Shown: one piece after another, positions 8,633 to 17,421 of the stretch
How positions within the stretch are numbered: position 1 is the first letter of the stretch
Layout: each line of letters opens with the position of its first letter
Assembly (NCBI GenBank): GCA_009697815.1
Contig: WLRQ01000012.1
Coordinates: 1-58,011, forward strand
Source: Actinomycetota bacterium
GTDB taxonomy: Bacteria > Actinomycetota > Actinomycetes > S36-B12 > CAIYMF01
Direction: 5' to 3'
DNA length: 58,011 nt
Position numbers and translations under genes: made by a program
The notes under the pieces: model-generated
The model's input: only the letters and a program-made list of their open reading frames with translations
Told to the model about the DNA's origin: nothing
Database searches by the model: none

Positions 8633-9949
8633 GTGATCCGCCGCCTGGACCTTCGCGGGTCGACCGCCGACCCGCGTGACATGCTGCCGCGGGCTGCCGT
8701 CGATGTCGAAAGCGTGCTCGCCACCGTCAAGCCGATCGTCGACGATGTCCGCGAGCGCGGGGCTGAGGCGGTGCTCTCCTGGGGCGAGCGACTCGACGGG
8801 GTCCGCCCGCCGTCATTGCGTGTGCCACAGAGCGCGATCGACGCGGCCCTCGCCACCCTCGACCCCGATGTTCGAGCCGCCCTCGAAGAATCGATCCGGC
8901 GTGCACGGATCGTGCACGAGGACCAGCGACGAGTCGACACCACCACCCATGTCGTCCCTGGTGGTTCGGTTACCGAGCGGTGGCTCCCGGTGGATCGCGT
9001 CGGGCTGTATGTGCCCGGAGGCCGTGCGGTCTACCCGAGTTCGGTCGTCATGAACGTCGTGCCCGCGCAGGTCGCGGGTGTCACGTCTTTCGCCGTGGCG
9101 AGCCCGCCTCAGCGCGATCACGGCGGGCTCCCGCACCCCACGATCCTGGCGGCGTGCGCACTCCTTGATGTGCACGAGGTCTACGCGGCGGGTGGCGCTC
9201 AGGCGGTGGCCATGTTCGCCTACGGCACGGGGGACGGGCCCGATGACTGCCGACGCACCGTCATGGTTACCGGTCCGGGCAATATCTATGTGACCGCGGC
9301 CAAGCGCATGCTCAAGGGGCTCATCGGTATCGACTCCGAGGCCGGACCTACTGAGATCGCCATCCTCGCCGACGACACCGCGGATGCCGCTTATGTCGCA
9401 GCGGACCTCATCAGCCAGGCCGAGCACGACGTGATCGCCGCCTCTGTTCTGATCACCACGAGTGAGTCGCTGGCCCTGGCCGTCGAGGCCGAACTGGCCG
9501 TTCAAGTGGCGGCTACCAAGCACAGTGAGCGTGTGGCCGAGGCGCTGTCAGGGCCACAGAGCGGGATCGTCCTCGTCGACGACCTCGACGCGGGCCTGCG
9601 CGTGGTGAATGCTTATGCCGCCGAGCACCTCGAGATCCACACGCGCGACGCGAAGGCGGTCGCACTCCGTGTGCGCAACGCTGGGGCGATCTTCGTCGGG
9701 CACCACTCACCGGTCTCGCTCGGTGACTACGCCGCGGGATCCAATCACGTGCTGCCCACTGGTGGATGCGCGTGCCACTCCTCGGGGCTCTCGGTGCAGA
9801 CCTTCCTCCGCGGCATCCACGTCATCGACTACGACGAGACCGCGCTGCGCGAGGTAGCCCACCACGTCGTCGCGCTGGCCAATGCCGAAGACCTTCCCGG
9901 TCACGCGGCCGCGGTCGAGGTCCGAGTCCGTCGCACCCCGGGCGGGTGA
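8633..9949 (+). CDS. hisD: Histidinol dehydrogenase
   Basis: HisD carries out the last two NAD-dependent oxidations from L-histidinol to L-histidine. The 438-aa length is normal. Recognisable blocks are [44 protein letters not shown] and [17 protein letters not shown], which include zinc ligands and the substrate-binding region. The GTG at 8633 is chosen because the family start (IRRLDLRGS) follows directly and a TANNNT hexamer sits six bases upstream. It is the first gene of hisD-hisC-hisB-hisH-priA; one base separates its stop codon from the hisC start. Confidence 0.97.
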   Translation: MIRRLDLRGSTADPRDMLPRAAVDVESVLATVKPIVDDVRERGAEAVLSWGERLDGVRPPSLRVPQSAIDAALATLDPDVRAALEESIRRARIVHEDQRRVDTTTHVVPGGSVTERWLPVDRVGLYVPGGRAVYPSSVVMNVVPAQVAGVTSFAVASPPQRDHGGLPHPTILAACALLDVHEVYAAGGAQAVAMFAYGTGDGPDDCRRTVMVTGPGNIYVTAAKRMLKGLIGIDSEAGPTEIAILADDTADAAYVAADLISQAEHDVIAASVLITTSESLALAVEAELAVQVAATKHSERVAEALSGPQSGIVLVDDLDAGLRVVNAYAAEHLEIHTRDAKAVALRVRNAGAIFVGHHSPVSLGDYAAGSNHVLPTGGCACHSSGLSVQTFLRGIHVIDYDETALREVAHHVVALANAEDLPGHAAAVEVRVRRTPGG

Positions 9950-9950
9950 G

Positions 9951-11039
9951 GTGGCCAACTCCGACGACCTCCCGGTTCGTGACGACCTGAGAGGCCAGAG
10001 TCCTTACGGCGCACCACAGATCGACGTTCCGGTGCTCCTCAATGTGAATGAGAATCCATATCCGCCCTCGGAATCGCTCGTTGCCGACGTCGCGATCGCG
10101 GTCGCGGACGCAACGCGTAGCCTCAACCGTTACCCCGACCGGGATGCGCGAGCACTTCGTGCTGATCTCGCCGCGTACCTCCTGGAGGAGTCAGGTGTTG
10201 CGCTCACACCTGGCCAGGTGTGGGCTGCCAACGGCAGCAACGAGGTGATGCTCCAGCTGATGCAGACGTTCGGTGGCCCAGGCCGGGTCGCGCTCGGCTT
10301 CTCGCCGACTTACTCGATGTACCCGGACTACTGCCGTGACACCTTCACCCGTTATGTCACCGTCCCGCGCGCGGTCGATTTCACCGTGGATCTCGACTCA
10401 GCCTTGGCTGCCATCGCCGAGCACCGTCCGTCCGTCGTGCTGCTGGCATCACCGAACAACCCGACGGGAACTGCGCTGTCGCTCGACGCCGTGCGCGCGA
10501 TCCTGGCAGAGGCCCATGGCGTCGTCGTGGTCGACGAGGCCTACGCGGAGTTCCGCCACGCAGGCGTGCCCAGTGCCCTCGAGCTCCTCGCCGACCACCC
10601 GCGCCTGGTAGTGACTCGAACGATGAGCAAGGCGTTCGCCCTCGCGGGTGCGCGCGTGGGCTACCTGGCGGCATCCGAGGCGGTCGTCGACGCCGTGCAA
10701 CTCGTTCGCCTGCCCTACCACCTCTCGTCGATCACTCAGGCGGTCGCTCGCTCGGCGCTCGCGCACGCCGGGGAGTTGCAGGCCCAGGTGGCGCTGTTGC
10801 GCGAGCAGCGCGACGCTCTCGTCGAGTGGCTCCGCGGCCGAGGCCACGTCGTCGCGGACAGCGACGCGAACTTCATCTTCTTCGGCCTTTTCGACGATCG
10901 GCACGCAATCTGGCAAGGTCTTCTTGAGCGCGGGGTGCTGATCCGCGAGACCGGGCCCGATCACTGGCTGCGTGTCAGCGTCGGCACACCGCAGGAGAAT
11001 GCGGCGTTCCGTGCCGCGCTGGAGGAGGTCACGGCATGA
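9951..11039 (+). CDS. hisC: Histidinol-phosphate aminotransferase
   Basis: HisC is a PLP-dependent class I/II aminotransferase that converts imidazole-acetol phosphate and glutamate to L-histidinol phosphate. The protein is 362 aa from GTG at 9951, just after the hisD stop codon; a start further upstream would lie inside hisD. The N-terminal signature [12 protein letters not shown], the cofactor region LASPNNPTG and the Schiff-base lysine (Lys227 in [15 protein letters not shown]) are present. It ends in an ATGA overlap with hisB. Some actinobacterial HisC enzymes also transaminate aromatic keto acids; that cannot be judged here. Confidence 0.96.
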   Translation: MANSDDLPVRDDLRGQSPYGAPQIDVPVLLNVNENPYPPSESLVADVAIAVADATRSLNRYPDRDARALRADLAAYLLEESGVALTPGQVWAANGSNEVMLQLMQTFGGPGRVALGFSPTYSMYPDYCRDTFTRYVTVPRAVDFTVDLDSALAAIAEHRPSVVLLASPNNPTGTALSLDAVRAILAEAHGVVVVDEAYAEFRHAGVPSALELLADHPRLVVTRTMSKAFALAGARVGYLAASEAVVDAVQLVRLPYHLSSITQAVARSALAHAGELQAQVALLREQRDALVEWLRGRGHVVADSDANFIFFGLFDDRHAIWQGLLERGVLIRETGPDHWLRVSVGTPQENAAFRAALEEVTA

Positions 11040-11623
11040 GCAGGTTCGCGCGAGTTCAGCGCACGACGAAGGAGAGCGACGTCCTCGTCGAGCTCGAGAT
11101 TGATGGCACGGGAATCGCCGTCATCGACACGGGCGTCCCGTTCTTCGACCACATGCTCGCCCAGCTCGGGAAGCACGGGGGCCTGGATCTCACCGTGCGC
11201 ACGAAGGGTGATCTGGAGATCGACGCCCACCACACGGTGGAAGACACCTCACTTGCCGTTGGCCAGGCCCTGCGTGAAGCGCTGGGCGACAAGGCGGGGA
11301 TCCGCCGGTTCGGCAATGCGCTCGTACCGCTCGACGAGACCCTCGTTCAGGCAGCAGTTGACCTCTCCGGAAGGCCGTACCTGGTGCACACAGAGCCCGA
11401 GATCATCGAGCTCATCGGCACCTACGACACGACACTCACCCGCCACATCTTCGAATCCATCGTGGCCGAGGCCCGCATCTGCCTGCACATCAACGTGCTC
11501 ACGGGCCGCAATGCCCACCACATAGTCGAATCGCAGTTCAAGGCCTTCTCGCGTGCCCTGCGTGACGCCGTTGCCCTCGACCCTCGCGTCGTGGGGATCC
11601 CGAGCACGAAGGGCACGCTGTAG
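11036..11623 (+). CDS. hisB: Imidazoleglycerol-phosphate dehydratase
   Basis: HisB dehydrates imidazole glycerol phosphate to imidazole acetol phosphate. It is the 195-aa monofunctional type, without the phosphatase domain found in E. coli HisB, so histidinol phosphatase must be encoded elsewhere. Manganese-binding motifs are [22 protein letters not shown] and [11 protein letters not shown]. The ATG overlaps the hisC stop codon by 4 bp (ATGA). Its product is the next substrate for HisC. Confidence 0.97.
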   Translation: MSRFARVQRTTKESDVLVELEIDGTGIAVIDTGVPFFDHMLAQLGKHGGLDLTVRTKGDLEIDAHHTVEDTSLAVGQALREALGDKAGIRRFGNALVPLDETLVQAAVDLSGRPYLVHTEPEIIELIGTYDTTLTRHIFESIVAEARICLHINVLTGRNAHHIVESQFKAFSRALRDAVALDPRVVGIPSTKGTL

Positions 11624-11627
11624 TCCC

Positions 11628-11774
11628 GTGGGCATCGCCTTGCTCGTGATCGCCGGGCTCCTGCTCGGGGGTGTGATCTCCTTCGCGCGACACCGCCGGT
11701 GGGTCGCCACCGGGGTGATCGCTGCCGCAGATGTGATCGCATTCGCGGGCGCTTATTTCTGGCTCGCCACATGA
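11628..11774 (+). CDS. Small two-helix membrane protein between hisB and hisH
   Basis: This is a 48-aa protein starting at GTG 11628, four bases after the hisB stop codon, and ending in an ATGA overlap with hisH. It has two hydrophobic helices ([17 protein letters not shown] and a second ending [11 protein letters not shown]) linked by a basic loop (ARHRRW), so an inner-membrane hairpin is likely. Tight packing on both sides argues for real translation coupled to hisB and hisH. I do not recognise a named family or function. Confidence 0.6.
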   Translation: MGIALLVIAGLLLGGVISFARHRRWVATGVIAAADVIAFAGAYFWLAT

Positions 11775-12403
11775 GTCGTTCGGTGGTGGTTCTCGATTAT
11801 GGATCCGGCAATATCGCCTCTGCCGAAAGGGCTTTCCTGCGCGCGGGTGCGGACGTCACCGTCACCGCTGATCGCGATCTGGCACTTGAGTGCGACGGGC
11901 TCGTCGTTCCGGGAGTAGGCGCGTTCGCCGCATGTATGGAAGGCATCCTCGGTGTGAAGGGCGACGAGATCATCGGTCGACGTCTCGCGGGTGGGCGGCC
12001 GGTGCTCGGAATCTGTGTCGGGATGCAGGTCCTGTTCGATCACGGGGTTGAGCACGGTGTCGATACCCCGGGCCTCGGCGAGTGGCCGGGCGTTGTCGAT
12101 GAGCTCCACGCACCGGTGTTGCCCCACATGGGCTGGAACACCGTAGAGGTGGCCGAGGGCTCGACTCTGTTCCGCGGTGTCGAGGGTGAACGTTTCTACT
12201 TCGTCCACTCCTACGCGGCCCGGCGCTGGGAGCTCGAAGTCCGTGGGCGCACCACGCCACCCCGTGTCACGTGGGCGACGCATGGTGAGCCGTTCGTCGC
12301 GGCGGTGGAGAACGGTCCGCTGTGCGCTACCCAGTTCCATCCGGAGAAGTCCGGTGACGCGGGTGCTGTCGTGCTCGCCAACTGGGTTGCGTCGCTCACG
12401 TGA
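11771..12403 (+). CDS. hisH: Imidazole glycerol phosphate synthase, glutaminase subunit
   Basis: HisH hydrolyses glutamine and channels ammonia to HisF to form imidazole glycerol phosphate and AICAR. It is a 210-aa class I glutamine amidotransferase. The nucleophile Cys lies in [11 protein letters not shown] and the catalytic His-Glu in TQFHPEKSG; the N-terminus [10 protein letters not shown] is typical. The ATG at 11771 overlaps the small membrane gene by 4 bp. Its partner HisF is encoded about 3.7 kb downstream with its own promoter, not adjacent. Confidence 0.97.
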   Translation: MSRSVVVLDYGSGNIASAERAFLRAGADVTVTADRDLALECDGLVVPGVGAFAACMEGILGVKGDEIIGRRLAGGRPVLGICVGMQVLFDHGVEHGVDTPGLGEWPGVVDELHAPVLPHMGWNTVEVAEGSTLFRGVEGERFYFVHSYAARRWELEVRGRTTPPRVTWATHGEPFVAAVENGPLCATQFHPEKSGDAGAVVLANWVASLT

Positions 12404-12449
12404 GCGACGTGCCACGCACCGCGGTGAACCACCATCCGCTGCGAGCGTC

Positions 12450-12809
12450 ATGAGCAAGGATCGCGCTCGCCGACGGGCTGAGAGGGAGCTCGCTGCTACC
12501 GAGCAGCGCCGTCGCCGCGAGGCGCAGCAGCGGCGTGCCGGGCAGCGCGCCGCCGTCACGGGCCGGGTCTCGGACCCGGCGCAGAAGGCGACGTCCGCAT
12601 TCGCCCGCTGGTGGCGGCGGACATATCCACCGGGCGATCCCCTGGCTGGCCGCCGCCGACGCCGGGCACTCGTGCTCGTCGCGATTGTGCTGTTCGTCCA
12701 ACTCATGGCGTGGTGGCTCGTGCCCTCGCCTGGTCTCCGGCTCGGAGTGTTCGGTCTCACGCTTCTGGTGCTGCCTGTCGTGCGACTCATGCTCTTTGAG
12801 CGTCGATAA
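12450..12809 (+). CDS. Conserved-position membrane protein between hisH and priA
   Basis: This 119-aa protein has a strongly basic, Arg/Gln/Glu-rich N-terminal half (residues about 1-60, probably helical or coiled coil; [20 protein letters not shown] is typical). Two C-terminal transmembrane helices follow ([19 protein letters not shown] and [18 protein letters not shown]). The frame extends upstream into hisH, but ATG 12450 is the first start outside it. No ribosome binding site is obvious. The function is unknown; the location inside the his operon suggests co-transcription rather than a histidine enzyme. Confidence 0.65.
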   Translation: MSKDRARRRAERELAATEQRRRREAQQRRAGQRAAVTGRVSDPAQKATSAFARWWRRTYPPGDPLAGRRRRRALVLVAIVLFVQLMAWWLVPSPGLRLGVFGLTLLVLPVVRLMLFERR

Positions 12810-12819
12810 GGTCTCACCC
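12807..12819 (+). promoter_or_regulatory. Putative leaderless -10 element of priA (hisA)
   Basis: TAAGGT at 12807-12812 overlaps the stop codon of the preceding gene and ends seven bases before ATG 12820. No Shine-Dalgarno sequence is visible, so priA may have an internal leaderless promoter inside the his operon. Confidence 0.5.
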
Positions 12820-13596
12820 ATGTCCCCTGAGTCTGTTCATGTGCCTCTGCTCGAGCTCCTCCCCGCCGTCGACGTGGCCGATGGTCAGGCCGTGCGGCTC
12901 GTCCAGGGCGAGGCAGGTAGTGAAACCTCCTACGGCGACCCCCTCGCCGCGGCACTCGCGTGGCAGGAGCAGGGCGCGGAGTGGATCCACCTCGTCGACC
13001 TCGACGCGGCCTTCGGTCGGGGGTCCAACCGCGAACTACTCGCGGAGGTGGTGGGACGTCTCGACGTCAAGGTTGAGATGAGCGGTGGGATCCGCGACGA
13101 CGACTCCTTGCGCGCGGCCCTCGCCACCGGCTGTACGCGGGTCAACATCGGCACGGCGGCGCTCGAGCACCCCGAATGGTGCGCTCGCGCGATTGCCGAG
13201 TACGGCGACCGAGTGGCCGTCGGTCTCGATGTGCGCGGCACCACCCTCGCGGCCCGCGGCTGGACGCAGATGGGCGGCGACCTCTTCGAGGTCTTGGCAC
13301 GTCTGGATTCCGAGGGGTGCGCTCGCTACGTCGTCACCGACGTGGCGAAGGACGGCACTCTCACCGGGCCCAATCTGGCGTTGCTCCGGGATGTCTGCGC
13401 TGCCACCGACCGGCCCGTTGTGGCTTCCGGTGGAGTGGCCACACTGGCCGATCTGCACGCAATTGCCGAGCTAGTCACGATCGGGGTCGAGGGCGCGATC
13501 GTCGGAAAGGCTCTGTACGCTGGCGCTTTCACGCTGCCCGAGGCGCTCGCCGCCGTCGAGGCCCGTCACAGTTTCATGCGAAAGGACACCGTCTGA
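12820..13596 (+). CDS. priA: Bifunctional HisA/TrpF isomerase PriA
   Basis: PriA is the actinobacterial TIM-barrel enzyme that isomerises both ProFAR (HisA, histidine) and phosphoribosyl anthranilate (TrpF, tryptophan). The 258-aa protein has the acid/base aspartate regions [10 protein letters not shown] and VGLDVRG, plus [13 protein letters not shown] and two phosphate-binding glycine motifs ([20 protein letters not shown]). No trpF occurs in the trp cluster here, which supports dual use. The ATG at 12820 adds a few residues before the conserved LLPAVDV. It overlaps the RidA-like gene by one base. It is distinct from the primosome gene priA at 49830. Confidence 0.93.
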   Translation: MSPESVHVPLLELLPAVDVADGQAVRLVQGEAGSETSYGDPLAAALAWQEQGAEWIHLVDLDAAFGRGSNRELLAEVVGRLDVKVEMSGGIRDDDSLRAALATGCTRVNIGTAALEHPEWCARAIAEYGDRVAVGLDVRGTTLAARGWTQMGGDLFEVLARLDSEGCARYVVTDVAKDGTLTGPNLALLRDVCAATDRPVVASGGVATLADLHAIAELVTIGVEGAIVGKALYAGAFTLPEALAAVEARHSFMRKDTV

Positions 13597-13982
13597 TGGC
13601 CGCCGACCGTTTGATCTCTTCCGGAGGCCCGTGGGAGAACGTTGCTGGCTACTCCCGCGCCGTGGTCGCGGGGCCGTGGGTCCTGGTGTCGGGTTCGACC
13701 TCCACCGTCGAGGGCACGGTGCGTCACGTGGGCGATGCCTACGCGCAGACGATTGAGGCGTTCGGCGTCATCCGTCGCGCCCTCGAGGTTGCGGGCCTGT
13801 CGTTGTCCGACATCGTCCGCACCAGGCTCTACCTCGCCGACATGGCCCACCTCGATGACGTGGCACGGGCTCACAAGGAACTCTTCGATGTCACCCGCCC
13901 TGCGAATACGATGATCGAGATCTCCGGTTTCGCCGACCCCGCCATGCTGATCGAGGTGGAGGCCGACGCCTACCGCGCCTGA
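13596..13982 (+). CDS. RidA/YjgF-family protein lacking the catalytic arginine
   Basis: This 128-aa protein has the YjgF/RidA fold: the central strand is VLVSGSTSTVEG, followed by TIEAFGVIRRALEVAG and VRTRLYLADM. RidA deaminates reactive enamines and imines from PLP enzymes. In active RidA an Arg in a PAR motif near residue 105 binds the substrate carboxylate; here the aligned motif is PANTM, so that Arg is Asn, although the later Glu (IEVEADA) is kept. It probably belongs to a non-deaminase RidA subgroup. It overlaps priA by one base (TGATG) and may be the last gene of this his transcription unit. Confidence 0.85.
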   Translation: MAADRLISSGGPWENVAGYSRAVVAGPWVLVSGSTSTVEGTVRHVGDAYAQTIEAFGVIRRALEVAGLSLSDIVRTRLYLADMAHLDDVARAHKELFDVTRPANTMIEISGFADPAMLIEVEADAYRA

Positions 13983-14011
13983 TCGAGCGGCTGGGCCGGG
14001 AGGGGGCACGC

Positions 14012-15418
14012 ATGACGCGAGTGCGTGTGTTCGCCCCGGTGCCCTCGGGGCGTGCGGCAGCGCAGACGCCAACTGACCGGGATCGCCTGGTAGATGCGGC
14101 ACGCGCAGTCGCGCTTGTGGTGGTGGTGGCAGGGCACTGCCTCATGGCTGTCGTCGCCTGGCCCGACGGGATCGCCCGGGTCGGAAACCTCCTTGCGGCC
14201 TTCCCCTGGACGCAGTCCCTGACATGGGCGTTGCAGGTCATGCCGCTGTTCTTCTTCGCCGGTGGCGCCGCTAATGCGATCTCGTGGACCCGTCACCGCG
14301 CGAGGGGTGAGGGGTACGCGACCTGGTTGTGGGCCCGTGCCGATCGCCTGCTGCGTCCCGCGTGGGTCTACCTCGTGGTGATGTGCATCATCGCCGCTGT
14401 GGTCACCATGGTTGCCCCCAGCAAAGCTGCAGAACCCCTGATGCTGTTGACCACTCAGCTCTTGTGGTTCCTCGGGGCCTACCTTCTCGTCACGGCTCTT
14501 GCCCCCTGGTTCGTGGCGACGTCGCGGGCGAGGGGGGTGGGCATGGCGATACTCCTCATCGTTGGTTGCGGGCTCGTTGATGCGGCGCGATTCCTCTGGG
14601 GATGGCCTGAGGCAATCGGCTTGGTCAACTTCGTCCTGGTCTGGGCGGTGCCCGCATGTCTGGGCTCCCTTCGTTCGTTGGGCGTCCTGGGGCGCTGTCC
14701 GCGCTGGTCGCTCGCGGTCGCGGGCGTGGTCGGCCTGGTGATCAATGGGGTGCTGATCAAGTTCGGACCATGGCCGGTCTCGATGGTGGGAATGCCCGGA
14801 GAGCCCGTCAGCAATATGGCCCCGCCCACGGTGGTGCTGGCGATTCATGCGGCGGTTCTCGTGTGCTTGCTCACCTTGCTGGACGCCCCGCTACGCCGAC
14901 TCCTGCAGCGCCCCCGTGTCTGGCGCCCAATCACGGGGATCAATCTCGTGGCGATGACCTTGTACTTGTGGCATCTGCCGGTCCTGATCGCCGTCACGAC
15001 CATCGCGCACGTGATCGATGTCGAGCGCCCTGTCGCGCTCGACGCCAGCGGATTCCCCGTCCCGGACGGTTGGGCATACGCAGGGGGAAGCGTCCTGTTG
15101 TGGATGGTCTATGGCGTCGGAGTGTGGGCGGTCGTGAGGCTGATGTGGATCTTCGAGCAGGTACCCCTTCCCTGGTGGGACGCGGTACCGCGCAGCCGTC
15201 GTCCCTCGCCCTCCTCCGCGACCCTCGTCGCGATCGCTGCGACCATCGGTGTCGGGGCCTCGAGCCTGATGCTCTCCGCGACGGGACTCGCGGGCTTCCC
15301 CGGCCGCGTCATCACCTACGCCGGTCTACCCCTCAATGCCGCCGTCGCCATCGGGCTCCTGCTGGTGTCGGGCAGCGCAATCCGCTGGGCCGGGGCTGCG
15401 CGCGTGGCCGGACACTGA
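14012..15418 (+). CDS. Membrane acyltransferase (Acyltransferase_3/OafA-like)
   Basis: This 468-aa polytopic membrane protein has the acyltransferase-3 N-terminal motif [17 protein letters not shown], including the conserved helix-1 His, and then [13 protein letters not shown]. About ten or more hydrophobic helices follow. Members transfer acetyl or other acyl groups to envelope glycans, lipids or antibiotics; the acceptor here is unknown. It has a strong ribosome binding site (GGGAGGGGG, 13997-14005). It sits between ridA and hisF and breaks the his gene run, so an unrelated envelope function is likely. The C-terminal part has two further helices and no soluble domain. Confidence 0.82.
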   Translation: MTRVRVFAPVPSGRAAAQTPTDRDRLVDAARAVALVVVVAGHCLMAVVAWPDGIARVGNLLAAFPWTQSLTWALQVMPLFFFAGGAANAISWTRHRARGEGYATWLWARADRLLRPAWVYLVVMCIIAAVVTMVAPSKAAEPLMLLTTQLLWFLGAYLLVTALAPWFVATSRARGVGMAILLIVGCGLVDAARFLWGWPEAIGLVNFVLVWAVPACLGSLRSLGVLGRCPRWSLAVAGVVGLVINGVLIKFGPWPVSMVGMPGEPVSNMAPPTVVLAIHAAVLVCLLTLLDAPLRRLLQRPRVWRPITGINLVAMTLYLWHLPVLIAVTTIAHVIDVERPVALDASGFPVPDGWAYAGGSVLLWMVYGVGVWAVVRLMWIFEQVPLPWWDAVPRSRRPSPSSATLVAIAATIGVGASSLMLSATGLAGFPGRVITYAGLPLNAAVAIGLLLVSGSAIRWAGAARVAGH

Positions 15419-15471
15419 GCGCTCAGGGCTCATCGGGCGAGACCGTCGTGCGCGCACTCCTCGGCACTGCC

Positions 15472-15483
15472 TACTCTGGTGCC
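15472..15483 (+). promoter_or_regulatory. Leaderless -10 promoter element of hisF
   Basis: TACTCT at 15472-15477 ends six bases before the hisF ATG at 15484, with no ribosome binding site between. hisF therefore appears to have its own promoter, separate from the hisD transcript. Confidence 0.6.
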
Positions 15484-16275
15484 ATGCCTGTTGCCGTCCG
15501 AGTCATTCCCTGTCTGGACGTCGACGCGGGGCGAGTGGTCAAGGGTGTGAATTTCGTCGATCTTCGCGACGCTGGCGACCCCGTCGAGCTGGCGCGGGCC
15601 TATGACGCCCAGGGCGCGGATGAGCTCGTGTTCCTCGACATCACCGCGAGCAGTGGTGATCGCTCCACCACCTACGACATGGTGCGCCGCACTGCCGAAC
15701 AGGTCTTCATCCCACTCACCGTCGGCGGTGGTGTGCGTGGTGTCGACGATGTCGACCGACTCCTGCGCGCAGGGGCGGACAAGGTCGGGATCAACACCGC
15801 GGCCATCTCGAGACCGGAGTTGCTCCGTGAGGCGGCCGACCGCTTCGGCTCCCAATGTGTGGTGCTCTCGGTGGACACCCGTCGCTGTCCCGACGGCGTC
15901 ACCACACCGTCCGGTTGGGAGGTCACCACGCACGGAGGGCGGCGCTCTACCGGGATCGACGCACTCGAATGGGCCGTGCGAGCCGCGGGACTTGGCGCCG
16001 GCGAGATCCTTCTCAACTCCATGGACGCCGATGGCACGAAGGACGGCTACGACCTCGAACTGATCCGTGCCGTGAGGGCCCTGGTGTCGGTTCCGATCAT
16101 TGCGAGCGGGGGAGCCGGCCGTCTCGACCACTTCGCGCCAGCCGTCGACGCGGGTGCCGACGCGGTACTCGCCGCAAGCGTGTTCCACTTCGGCGAGCTG
16201 GGCATCGGCGATGTCAAGCGTGCCCTCGCCGAGTCCGGACACGACGTCCGCACCGCCGTCGACGTCAACGAGTGA
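15484..16275 (+). CDS. hisF: Imidazole glycerol phosphate synthase, cyclase subunit
   Basis: HisF is the TIM-barrel cyclase that uses HisH-derived ammonia on PRFAR. The 263-aa protein begins [20 protein letters not shown], containing the catalytic Asp in CLDVD, and has [30 protein letters not shown] (catalytic Asp in the second half-barrel) and IIASGGAG. The frame is open far upstream inside the acyltransferase gene, but ATG 15484 gives the exact family N-terminus and sits six bases after a TANNNT hexamer. It converges on the TIGR03085-family gene, with a 23-bp gap. Confidence 0.97.
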   Translation: MPVAVRVIPCLDVDAGRVVKGVNFVDLRDAGDPVELARAYDAQGADELVFLDITASSGDRSTTYDMVRRTAEQVFIPLTVGGGVRGVDDVDRLLRAGADKVGINTAAISRPELLREAADRFGSQCVVLSVDTRRCPDGVTTPSGWEVTTHGGRRSTGIDALEWAVRAAGLGAGEILLNSMDADGTKDGYDLELIRAVRALVSVPIIASGGAGRLDHFAPAVDAGADAVLAASVFHFGELGIGDVKRALAESGHDVRTAVDVNE

Positions 16276-16298
16276 CGCGCACCTGATCTACGCGGGCC

Positions 16299-16958
16299 TC
16301 AGCGCGCAAAGGACGTGAACTGCTCGATATCCGCAGCCTCGCCCTCAATCTCGAGCCCGAGGGTCGTCCGGCCTAGCAACGCGAGCAGGATCTCGCTTGC
16401 GGGTCCGACGAGGGTCACCTCACGGGCGCCCGACCGCAGCCGACGCGATGTCCCGGCCGACGGCCCGTCGGTGGGCCTGGCGAGGATCCCAACCTTGCAT
16501 CGTCGAGTGAAGAACCTCGCGGTCTTGGTCACGCGCGACCACAGCTCGGCCGTCGTCGCGGCGTCGAGATCTCTCGGCGTCCATGGCGCGGTCCCGCGGC
16601 GGACGTCTTCATGGTGGACGAAATACTCGACGGTGTTCATCTCTGCGTCGAGCCGGGCGATTGACTGTGGTGCCCATCGGGGCGGCCCTTGCCTGACTGC
16701 GCTCACCAGATCGGGCCAGGGTCGGGCGGCTGCGTCCTTCAGCACTTTCGCTGTGTAACTGGCGAAGGGGGCCAGCACGATTCCCAGACCCGCGTCCGGC
16801 CTGGTCTCGCGGATCACGAGGTGGGCGGCGAGGTCGCGTGTTGTCCAGCCCTCGCACAGGGTCGGCGCGTCCGGGCCTACCTCGGTTAACAGATCGCATA
16901 GGGCCGCGCGTTCGGCACGTGCGAGGGCATTGGGCGCTGCGGTTCCTGATATGGCCAC
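16299..16958 (-). CDS. TIGR03085-family protein (DinB/maleylpyruvate isomerase-like fold)
   Basis: This 219-aa actinobacterial protein is related to mycothiol-dependent DinB/MDMPI-type proteins. The N-terminal helix carries LCDLLTEVGPDAPTLCEGW followed by TTRDLAAHLVIRETRPDAG, the diagnostic block. The middle EYFVHHEDVRRG supplies the histidines expected for metal binding. The frame continues upstream for about 90 codons opposite hisI, but the GTG at 16958 is the family start. Function is not established. It is divergent from hisI across an 80-bp gap. Confidence 0.85.
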   Translation of the reverse strand: MAISGTAAPNALARAERAALCDLLTEVGPDAPTLCEGWTTRDLAAHLVIRETRPDAGLGIVLAPFASYTAKVLKDAAARPWPDLVSAVRQGPPRWAPQSIARLDAEMNTVEYFVHHEDVRRGTAPWTPRDLDAATTAELWSRVTKTARFFTRRCKVGILARPTDGPSAGTSRRLRSGAREVTLVGPASEILLALLGRTTLGLEIEGEAADIEQFTSFAR

Positions 16959-16969
16959 AGCCCACCGTA
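16959..16969 (-). promoter_or_regulatory. Putative leaderless -10 of the TIGR03085-family gene
   Basis: On the minus strand TACGGT (16969-16964) ends five bases before GTG 16958. No ribosome binding site is seen. This fits the leaderless series with one base less spacing. Confidence 0.45.
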
Positions 16970-17036
16970 AGCCCGTCGCCGGGAGTGCACCCCTCGACAT
17001 GGCGCGGGGCTGCGAAGTGTGACGCCCTCGACACGG

Positions 17037-17049
17037 CAGAATGAGGCCC
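17037..17049 (+). promoter_or_regulatory. Possible -10 for hisI, favouring a GTG start at 17050
   Basis: CAGAAT at 17037-17042 ends seven bases before the in-frame GTG at 17050 and overlaps the ATG at 17041. If it is the -10, the ATG cannot be transcribed and hisI starts at 17050 on a leaderless mRNA, losing three residues. Confidence 0.4.
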
Positions 17050-17421
17050 GTGCAGCCCGAACCGCTCGACCCCGACAACTGGAACTCCGTCCTGGCGCGC
17101 CTCGCGCCGGGCACTGGTGGCCTCATGGCTGCCGTGGCCCAGCAGTGGGATACCGGCGAAGTGCTGATGGTCGCGTGGATGGACGCCGAGGCATTGCGAC
17201 GCACGTTGCAGACTCGGCGCGCCACCTACTGGTCGAGGTCTCGCCAGGAGTATTGGGTCAAGGGTGATACCTCGGGCCACGCGCAGCACGTCCGCGAAGT
17301 CCGACTCGACTGCGATGGCGATGCAATTTTGCTCAAGGTCGACCAGGTGGGCGCCGCCTGCCACACCGGTGAGCGCACCTGCTTCGACGCTGATCTGATC
17401 CTGGGGGGAGAGCCCACATGA
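17041..17421 (+). CDS. hisI: Phosphoribosyl-AMP cyclohydrolase
   Basis: HisI opens the adenine ring of PR-AMP in the third step of histidine synthesis. It is the 126-aa (123-aa from GTG 17050) cyclohydrolase-only form; the PR-ATP pyrophosphatase HisE must be encoded elsewhere. Zinc- and magnesium-binding motifs are [20 protein letters not shown] and [10 protein letters not shown]. The true start is uncertain between ATG 17041 and GTG 17050. It ends in an ATGA overlap with trpE, so a histidine and a tryptophan enzyme are apparently translated from one mRNA. Confidence 0.95.
   Translation: MRPVQPEPLDPDNWNSVLARLAPGTGGLMAAVAQQWDTGEVLMVAWMDAEALRRTLQTRRATYWSRSRQEYWVKGDTSGHAQHVREVRLDCDGDAILLKVDQVGAACHTGERTCFDADLILGGEPT

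Noticed and set aside
14656-15483. Upstream extension of hisF
   Set aside because: It is in the shadow of the acyltransferase gene; the HisF N-terminus ([10 protein letters not shown]) begins right after ATG 15484.
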